The notes below the pieces were generated by a model, which saw only the letters and a program-made list of their open reading frames with translations, had not been told where the DNA came from and ran no database searches. Positions 6,459 through 11,871 of a stretch of DNA of 11,871 nucleotides are shown here, piece after piece (the stretch's first letter is position 1; each line of letters starts with the position of its first letter). The stretch covers positions 1-11,871 of the forward strand of contig JAGBEZ010000101.1 of NCBI GenBank assembly GCA_017936725.1. Reading direction: 5' to 3'. Source of the DNA: Agathobacter sp. Lineage in GTDB: Bacteria > Bacillota_A > Clostridia > Lachnospirales > Lachnospiraceae. Both the position numbers and the translations under genes were made by a program.

Positions 6459-7955
6459 CTATGCGTTATATGTAGCGTCTAAACGAACTTCAAACATTCT
6501 CTTCCAAGGCATGCTTACATGCTGGATTTCTACCTTGTCTGCAATGGATGGCATATACTCTTTTGCAAAAGCTTCTAACTGCTCTTTTGTCATTGCAGCC
6601 ACTTTGTCCTGAATTTCTTTTGTAGCAAATGTTGCTAATTCTGTGTTTGCAATTTCATTTGTTACATTTAATCTAACATGTCCACAGTAAGCCATGTCCT
6701 CTAAGTAACGTTCTACAAGGAAGTTCTGCTTCTGTGCGGTAACACCAAAGTGATAATCATAAACAGCTTCAGCTAATACGGTACCAAGAGTATTTCCGTT
6801 TGTGTTCCATCCTGCGTATGCACAAACGTCCATAAGGATCTGATGCTTATTCATCATACGGATCAAATCCAATTCTCCGCCGTTTGAGTATGCGTTATCT
6901 GTGATAGCAACTCTCTTGCCTTCCGCGATTTTCTGATTTACATAACGCATGATTTCTGCCATGTTTCTTTCTGCGTTATAGCTTGGGCTAATCGATGGCT
7001 GATAGAATGCTTCTTCCATCTTGTCATCTGGAGCCGTTACGATCATGATAATATCTGCGTTCTCTTCATTTTCCACCTGAATACAGCCTGCAGAAAGGAT
7101 ATGGAATCCAATGGTCGTTCCAAGACGAACACCTTCGTACTTTGGAATCATCATTTTCGCTGCTTCTGTCGCATATTTTACATATACCTTTGGATGAACA
7201 CCATTGATATCGTTTACGAGTCTTGCAGTCAAGGATAAAGCTACTTCATCTGCACCAGAGTAAAGAATTACTTCATCTGTCAGACCTTCTCTCTGAATCA
7301 GGCTACGGATTTCCTGCTGGTCAATCGCGGTATAGCCAAATGGTGCAGAGTCATCCTGTGGAATTACAAGTGCATCAATAAAGCCTTCTTTGTAGTAATG
7401 GATGATTTCCATGTTTAAGGTTCTGTTGATTGCTCTTCTTTCTTCAAAATCAGTAATGACTTCTTCTGGAATTTCATTACGAAGCTTCATCCAGTTTTCT
7501 TCAGTTTCCATGCCAAGAACCACTTTATGCTTTGCAACGCCCTGCTTAAAGATCTGTTCTCCATAGTAATCATAATAGTCTGGCTCTTCATCTGCATTGC
7601 TATAACTTGGGCAACGCATGATACAGTTAAATGCATAAATCTTTAATTCTGGGTTTGATGCTTTTAATTCTTTGAAAACTTCTAATCTGCCTTTTAAAGT
7701 TTCTACTGTTTCTTTGTGTAATCTGGATGGAATCAAACCACCGTAAAGTAATGTGTCTACGGATACAATTAAACCAAACGCATCCTTACATTCTTCCAAT
7801 AAAAATTCTTTTATTTTCTGAATATCGCCTGGGGTTTTCTTATCTCCTAATTCCTTTGGACGAACGAGATTTAACTCATCGCTCTGGAATAATTTATATG
7901 GGAAATCATAATTGCATGGTCTTTCATCCAATGGCAATAAAACGATTTTTTTCAT
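6459..7955 (-). CDS. DUF4127 family protein, possible carbohydrate-active enzyme
   Basis: This 498-residue cytoplasmic protein belongs to DUF4127 (PF13552), for which I know of no assigned reaction. Features that look conserved are LPLDERPCN (7-15), VDTLLYGGLIPSR (66-78), RCPSYSNADEEPDYYDYYG (114-132), IPQDDSAPFG (198-207), GADE (234-237), ITDNAYSNGGE (351-361) and AGWNTNGNTLG (381-391). These motifs are rich in Asp, Glu, Asn and aromatic residues, as in sugar-binding active sites. The start at 7955 (MKKIVLLPLDERPC) is chosen because it begins at the first conserved strand and has AAGGGCGAG upstream; the longer frame from 8006 would overlap the previous gene and adds a charged tail. It sits 20 bases after the GHL10-like gene and 10 bases before GH20, so it probably serves the same pathway. 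Family call is confident; function is not known. Confidence 0.88.
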   Translation of the reverse strand: MKKIVLLPLDERPCNYDFPYKLFQSDELNLVRPKELGDKKTPGDIQKIKEFLLEECKDAFGLIVSVDTLLYGGLIPSRLHKETVETLKGRLEVFKELKASNPELKIYAFNCIMRCPSYSNADEEPDYYDYYGEQIFKQGVAKHKVVLGMETEENWMKLRNEIPEEVITDFEERRAINRTLNMEIIHYYKEGFIDALVIPQDDSAPFGYTAIDQQEIRSLIQREGLTDEVILYSGADEVALSLTARLVNDINGVHPKVYVKYATEAAKMMIPKYEGVRLGTTIGFHILSAGCIQVENEENADIIMIVTAPDDKMEEAFYQPSISPSYNAERNMAEIMRYVNQKIAEGKRVAITDNAYSNGGELDLIRMMNKHQILMDVCAYAGWNTNGNTLGTVLAEAVYDYHFGVTAQKQNFLVERYLEDMAYCGHVRLNVTNEIANTELATFATKEIQDKVAAMTKEQLEAFAKEYMPSIADKVEIQHVSMPWKRMFEVRLDATYNA

Positions 7956-7975
7956 TGTTTTTTCTCGCCCTTCTT

Positions 7976-9199
7976 TTATTTTTCTGTTCTGTCTACTAAG
8001 CTCCACCAGTCATTGTCTACTAAGTAAACTAAGTCGAATAACATACATCCGTCAGATGCTTTGAAGCACATATCAACAGCTCTTGTGATGTCTGCTGGAT
8101 TTGCGCTGTACTGGAAGAGGTATAAACTACCTAAGATTGGTGTTTCGCGTTTTGTTACTTCATAAGCGATGTCTGCTGAACCCTCTACACTGTACCAATC
8201 TTCTGGCTGATTATGAGCTCTAGCTTCTTCAATGGTAACATCTTCATAGTAGAAGCCTGATAACATACGGTCTACTTCAGCGATGTAACCAGTTGTAGCG
8301 TATTCTTCACCGTTTGTTGCTGGGTAAGAAGTTTCGATGTGTTTCTTTGATGCCCAGTTTGCAGCTACAGTGAAGTATTCTGGATACCAAGAGCCTGTGT
8401 AATCCACGAATTCTACTTTGTGCTCTGCGTTATCCACAACTTTACGTACTTTACAGATGAAGTCGTGAATCATTTTTGCACGGAAGGTATTGAAAGAGCT
8501 GAAGTATTTTCCATAAGTAACTTCGATTTCTCCATTTACCTTTGTCATTTTGAAAATATCTTCTACGTTTACATCCTCTGTGATATTTGCGTGAGCTTTC
8601 CATTTGTTTAATGTAAGCTGGCTGAAGTCTGCACAAAGACCAACGTAACGAACACGGTCTAATACGATTCCGTCGATATCATAATTATCGATTAATTCTT
8701 TGATTAATCCAAGTTCGTAATCTGCAACTTCATCGTTGGCTGGGTTTACGAAGATTTCACCGAAATCATCGAGAGAGCCAACTGTCTGGATTGGATTTTC
8801 AGATGTGATTGGCTGAATTACTGGCTGATCATTGTTGTCTAAGCCGTATACTTCACACATCCATCCTTCGTTTGTAAGTCCCTTCATAAGAGGGTTCTGG
8901 TTATGTTTGTTTCCTTCTGCGAAAACGTCAATTGATGCATATAATTTGAGGCCGTGTTTATGAGCGATTTCAAGACACTGCTGTAAATAATCGATTTCCT
9001 GGAAATTGCTTTTCAGCTTTGAATAGTGTGGTGCATATTGGCTGTTATAAATAGCAAAGCCTGATGTATCTTTTACACTTAATACTACAGAGTCGATTCC
9101 TCTCTCTGCACATTTTCCCATTGCTTCAGAAAAAAGATCTGCATTTAAAATTCGTTCTGTATTTGCTGTAATTTCAACCCATACGAAATAATTGTTCAT
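7976..9199 (-). CDS. GHL10-like (DUF187/COG1649) putative glycoside hydrolase, cytoplasmic
   Basis: This 407-residue protein is predicted to be a TIM barrel. It opens with the first barrel strand (YFVWVEIT, 4-11), then AMGKCAERGIDSVVLSVKD (26-44) and KHGLKLYASIDVF (81-93). FVNPANDEVADYELGLIKEL (150-169) followed by NYDIDGIVLDRVRY (172-185) matches the GHL10/DUF187 pattern, in which an Asp near the end of the strand (here Asp181) is the candidate catalytic or ligand residue. Typical members have a second Asp next to it; here the sequence is DRVRY. No signal peptide is present. ATG 9199 has AGGAG 11 bases upstream, a rather long spacing. The gene follows the binding-protein gene across a 77-base gap with a GC-rich hairpin and is the first enzyme gene of this block. 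Activity and substrate are unknown; a sugar-binding or hydrolytic role is inferred from family and context. Confidence 0.75.
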   Translation of the reverse strand: MNNYFVWVEITANTERILNADLFSEAMGKCAERGIDSVVLSVKDTSGFAIYNSQYAPHYSKLKSNFQEIDYLQQCLEIAHKHGLKLYASIDVFAEGNKHNQNPLMKGLTNEGWMCEVYGLDNNDQPVIQPITSENPIQTVGSLDDFGEIFVNPANDEVADYELGLIKELIDNYDIDGIVLDRVRYVGLCADFSQLTLNKWKAHANITEDVNVEDIFKMTKVNGEIEVTYGKYFSSFNTFRAKMIHDFICKVRKVVDNAEHKVEFVDYTGSWYPEYFTVAANWASKKHIETSYPATNGEEYATTGYIAEVDRMLSGFYYEDVTIEEARAHNQPEDWYSVEGSADIAYEVTKRETPILGSLYLFQYSANPADITRAVDMCFKASDGCMLFDLVYLVDNDWWSLVDRTEK

Positions 9200-9230
9200 A
9201 GTTTTTTTGTCTCCTAAATGTTTATTTAAA

Positions 9231-9261
9231 TTAAGGGGCAGGCGCTATGCCTGCCCCCCAA
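9231..9261 (-). terminator. GC-rich hairpin after the binding-protein gene (attenuator or partial terminator)
   Basis: A perfect 9-bp stem, GGGGCAGGC (9235-9243) with GCCTGCCCC (9249-9257) around the loop gctat, can be extended to about 13 bp through two G-U and two A-U pairs. On the minus strand it is followed by TTAATTTAAAT, a weak T-tract. It lies 15 bases after the binding-protein stop and before the glycosidase start. It probably ends part of the transcripts or protects the 3' end of the transporter mRNA, so enzyme genes would be expressed at a lower level. Confidence 0.7.
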
Positions 9262-9276
9262 ATGAATATACCGTAA

Positions 9277-10713
9277 TTATGGATTTAAAATTGAATTAAT
9301 ATCATCCTGGAATAACTGTTTTACGGATTCTACAGCTTCAGCAGCTGTCTTTTCACCACTAATTACACCACCATAAATACTGTTAATGAGTGATCCGCCT
9401 TCGTGGTTTGCACTTGTACTGGTATCAATTGCTGTCCAGATGTCACCATTGCCCCAGTTACCGATTTCGAATGCCATTTCTAAGTCAGCTTCGTCTATAA
9501 AGCATCCTTCACCGATTGAGTATGAATCCTGGTCTCTGGTTTCATAAACATCACAGTACCATCCGTAGAACTCTTCTAAGATCTGGTATACTTTTTCTGG
9601 TTCTGCAACGCCTCTAGGGATTACAAAGTAATCACCAAAGCTCTGTCCAGCACATTCACCAGTACCATTTGGTCCCTGTGGGAATGGAACGATATGATAT
9701 TCGAAGTCAATATTTTTTGCCATTGTCTGAAGAACGTATAACTGTGTTGGTCCAAATGCATTCTGTTTGTTGATCCAACCTGTAAGGTTTTCATAATGGT
9801 CATCTGCTACTGGTCTAGCTACTTTTTTACCGCTGTATAATTCTCCTAAATATGTAAATGTTTCTAATACCTTAGGATCTGTTAAACCTTCTGTACCGTC
9901 ATCGTTTACTAAGATAGCGTTGTTAGAAGCGAGGAATTCTCTGATTGTAAGCTGTAAGTCACCGCCGTAACCATAGATATCTGTTTCACCATTGTTATCT
10001 GTATCTTTTGTTAATTTTGTACAGTATTCTGAGAATTTTTCCCATGTCCATTCGCCGTTTGCGTATAATTCTCTAGGATCTGTTAAACCAGCATCTTTAA
10101 TCATGTCTGCATTGTATGCAAGGTATGCAGCTGCTGTATTTGGAGTAGCCTTTTCAAAGAAACAATGTGTGCCTGCAATTTCATTTACTTTAAGAATATT
10201 CTGTCCATTGTTTACATCTAAGTAATCTGCATCAAATGTAGTGATATCTGTGAAGTATCCGTTTACAGCTAATGGAAGAGCAAAGCTCATCTGTGTTAAG
10301 TATACGTCATAGTCTGGTGTACCAGCTACTACTGATGTCTGTAAGCTTGATTTTAAAGAATCTCCACCTGGATTTTCATATATAATTTTACAGTTGTATT
10401 TCTGTTCGATACGTTTTACGTTGTCAATCATAAGCTGTGCAAGCTCACGATCGTCCATACCAGGGTTGTCTTCTGGTTTTTCATCATCGCTATCGTAATA
10501 CATATCATAGAACATTGCGATTTTGATTACACGTCCGCCCATATCAAATGCTTCGTAATCTTTGAAGTATTCATCGATTGCCTGCATTTCTGCACTTAAT
10601 TCTTTGCCAGAATCTTTGTTGGCGTCTCCATTGCCGCCACCACATGCTGTTAAAGATAACAGCATCATTGCTGATAACAATAAAGCTATCAATTTTGTAA
10701 TTTTTTTGCTCAT
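9277..10713 (-). CDS. Extracellular solute-binding lipoprotein of a CUT1-type sugar ABC importer
   Basis: This 478-residue lipoprotein captures the sugar outside the cell and delivers it to the permeases. It has a classic lipoprotein signal: basic N-terminus, hydrophobic core (about 8-20) and lipobox LTAC with Cys24 as the lipidated residue, followed by a Gly/Asn/Asp linker. The mature part has family 1 binding-protein features, including ANGEWTWEKFSEYCTKLTKD and the Asp-rich DTDNNGETDIYGYG loop, which is common in LplA/YtcQ-type oligosaccharide-binding proteins. ATG 10713 has GGGAGGAA seven bases upstream, a near-optimal site. It sits after the permease genes, the reverse of the usual binding-protein-first order, and is bracketed by two intergenic hairpins. 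The ligand cannot be read from sequence; the GH20 neighbour suggests an N-acetylhexosamine-containing oligosaccharide. Confidence 0.93.
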   Translation of the reverse strand: MSKKITKLIALLLSAMMLLSLTACGGGNGDANKDSGKELSAEMQAIDEYFKDYEAFDMGGRVIKIAMFYDMYYDSDDEKPEDNPGMDDRELAQLMIDNVKRIEQKYNCKIIYENPGGDSLKSSLQTSVVAGTPDYDVYLTQMSFALPLAVNGYFTDITTFDADYLDVNNGQNILKVNEIAGTHCFFEKATPNTAAAYLAYNADMIKDAGLTDPRELYANGEWTWEKFSEYCTKLTKDTDNNGETDIYGYGGDLQLTIREFLASNNAILVNDDGTEGLTDPKVLETFTYLGELYSGKKVARPVADDHYENLTGWINKQNAFGPTQLYVLQTMAKNIDFEYHIVPFPQGPNGTGECAGQSFGDYFVIPRGVAEPEKVYQILEEFYGWYCDVYETRDQDSYSIGEGCFIDEADLEMAFEIGNWGNGDIWTAIDTSTSANHEGGSLINSIYGGVISGEKTAAEAVESVKQLFQDDINSILNP

Positions 10714-10750
10714 AATTAGTTTCCTCCCAAACTTTTAAATTTAAGTCTCT

Positions 10751-10780
10751 ATTGCAAAAACACCTTTGTGCTTTTTCAAT
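10751..10780 (-). promoter_or_regulatory. Intercistronic hairpin between permease and binding-protein genes
   Basis: On the minus strand ATTGAAAAAGCAC pairs with GTGTTTTTGCAAT around the loop AAAG, giving 13 positions with one A-G mismatch and one G-U pair. It lies in the 91-base gap between permease stop and binding-protein start. There is no T-run after the stem, so a strong terminator is unlikely. It may block 3' decay, be a processing site or protect the 5' side of the downstream message. Confidence 0.6.
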
Positions 10781-10804
10781 CTATAAGTATTGGCTGTATC
10801 TGCC

Positions 10805-11773
10805 TTAACCAACGATACCGCTTCGTTCCACACCTTCGATAAAGCTCTTCTGTAAGATAATATAGATAATCAGTATCGGTATAATCATCATAACAACACC
10901 TGCATTGATATACAACTCTTGGAACTCTGGGTTTACAATCTTATCCAAACTATCCAGCATTCCGCCCAAACCAGCAAGTTTTACACCTAACTGGTAATCC
11001 GAGTTTACACCAAACAAACTTGCATAGAAGTTGTCGTTATACTGCCATACGATAGAGAATACTGCTACCGTTACAATTGAAGGCTTTGCACAAGGAAGCA
11101 TAATCTGGAAGAAGGTACGGATAAATCCTGCGCCGTCTACCAACGCTGCTTCTTCTAATTCCTTTGGAACGCCTCGGAAGAACTGTTGGAAGATGTAGAT
11201 AAAGATACCTGCATTCAAACCGCAGCCGAGGAAGGTCATCAGATAAACTGGTTTTATTGTTTTTAACCAGTTCTGTGGTCCCATTCCAAGTAAACTAAAC
11301 AATCCCAATGGATCAAAGTCTCTAAAGTGCATATAGAGTGGTAACATAATGGTATAAGATGGAATTACGATACTTAAAATCAAACATCCAAATAAGAGTT
11401 TCTTAAGTGGGAAATTAAATCTTGCAAAACCATATCCTACCAAAGAACAGATAAACAACTGAACCAAGGTCAATCCGCCGATGTATAGCATCGTCTTAAT
11501 CAGTGTTGGCCAGTAATCCATTCGGAGCAATGCCAATTCATAGTTTTTAAAACTTGGCTCTGCTGGAATCAGGTATACCATTGAGTTATATACATCCGAA
11601 TCACCAAAGAAGGATTTGGACAAAATAGAAATCAATGGACTTAAAATGATATAAGAAATTCCGATTAAGATTGCATAACGGAAAATATCCATCGCTTTAC
11701 CCTTGTAGTGGGTCGCCTTAACACGCAGTTTAAATTTTGCGTTATCATCTAAATGAAATAATTGTTTCATCAT
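10805..11773 (-). CDS. CUT1-type sugar ABC transporter permease (MalG/YtcP-like)
   Basis: This 322-residue inner-membrane subunit of a carbohydrate importer has about six hydrophobic segments (near 30-50, 92-116, 126-148, 176-198, 231-247 and 288-307). The EAA loop, which contacts the ATPase, is clear: LEEAALVDGAGFIRTFFQIMLP (about 206-227; Glu, Ala-Ala, Gly and Leu-Pro all in place). The C-terminus QKSFIEGVERSGIVG is typical of MalG/YtcP-type permeases. Two ATGs stand in tandem (11773 and 11770) behind AGGAGGAG; the second has the better spacing, so the first Met is uncertain. The preceding gene ends 14 bases upstream and appears to encode the partner permease. No ATP-binding subunit is visible, which is normal for systems that share an MsmX-like ATPase. 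Substrate specificity is not determined by this subunit. Confidence 0.95.
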   Translation of the reverse strand: MMKQLFHLDDNAKFKLRVKATHYKGKAMDIFRYAILIGISYIILSPLISILSKSFFGDSDVYNSMVYLIPAEPSFKNYELALLRMDYWPTLIKTMLYIGGLTLVQLFICSLVGYGFARFNFPLKKLLFGCLILSIVIPSYTIMLPLYMHFRDFDPLGLFSLLGMGPQNWLKTIKPVYLMTFLGCGLNAGIFIYIFQQFFRGVPKELEEAALVDGAGFIRTFFQIMLPCAKPSIVTVAVFSIVWQYNDNFYASLFGVNSDYQLGVKLAGLGGMLDSLDKIVNPEFQELYINAGVVMMIIPILIIYIILQKSFIEGVERSGIVG

Positions 11774-11787
11774 GTCTCCTCCTTTCT

Positions 11788-11871
11788 TTAGTTATGATAG
11801 AATACTTTTCTTGAAACCAGTCCGCAGATGATGAGGAGAAGTCCACATACTACAACAGTACTGATTAAACT
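11788..11871 (-). CDS. C-terminal end of a second sugar ABC permease (partial)
   Basis: The minus-strand frame entering at 11871 reads SLISTVVVCGLLLIICGLVSRKVFYHN and stops at TAA 11790-11788. It is a single hydrophobic helix with a short basic tail, as at the end of the MalF/LplB-type partner permease that normally precedes a MalG/YtcP-type gene. Spacing of 14 bases to the next start, with AGGAGG between, shows an operon. Only 27 residues are visible, so the family call rests mainly on position. Confidence 0.7.
   Translation of the reverse strand, partial: SLISTVVVCGLLLIICGLVSRKVFYHN

Noticed and set aside
7956..8006. 17-residue N-terminal extension of the DUF4127 frame
   Set aside because: It is a charged segment overlapping the end of the GHL10-like gene; the family N-terminus begins at MKKIVLLPLDERP with a ribosome site in front.

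Overview
The window reads as one stretch of a low-to-moderate-GC Clostridia chromosome, most likely a gut-type Lachnospiraceae member. This rests on gene style only (strong AGGAGG ribosome sites, a CUT1 sugar importer without its own ATPase, GcnA-like GH20, DUF4127 and DUF975 genes); no marker gene fixes the genus. Every supported gene lies on the minus strand, so transcription runs from high to low coordinates and the genes below are described in that order.

Region 1 (about 11871 to 956) is the downstream part of a long glycan-utilisation operon whose promoter and first genes are outside the window. It contains, in order: the last residues of a sugar ABC permease, a second CUT1-type permease, the substrate-binding lipoprotein, a GHL10-like (DUF187/COG1649) putative glycosidase, a DUF4127 protein of unknown function, a GH20 beta-N-acetylhexosaminidase of the GcnA type, a ROK-family sugar kinase, a CE2-like SGNH esterase and a PF12831-type FAD-dependent oxidoreductase. 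A hairpin terminator directly follows the last stop codon. From the glycosidase to the oxidoreductase the intergenic gaps are only about 10 to 36 bases. Longer gaps (91 and 77 bases) occur only before and after the binding-protein gene, and each carries a strong hairpin, suggesting that its expression is set separately from that of the enzymes.

The inferred pathway is as follows. The lipoprotein and two permeases import an intact oligosaccharide using a shared MsmX-type ATPase encoded elsewhere. All the enzymes lack signal peptides and should act in the cytoplasm: GH20 removes terminal GlcNAc/GalNAc-type residues, the esterase removes O-acyl groups, the ROK kinase phosphorylates a released sugar, and the GHL10-like, DUF4127 and FAD proteins perform steps that cannot be assigned from sequence. 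These last three make the operon interesting, because a DUF4127 enzyme and a flavoprotein coupled to GH20 suggest an unusual or redox-modified amino-sugar glycan route.

Region 2 (about 921 to 340) is a type II thymidine kinase. It follows the operon terminator with almost no room for a promoter of its own. Region 3 (343 to 1) is the start of a DUF975-type membrane protein. It is preceded by a recognisable promoter and a two-copy 11-base-period direct repeat that resembles an OmpR-family response-regulator site. No RNA genes, CRISPR arrays, insertion sequences or stretches of more than 300 bases without a gene were seen.
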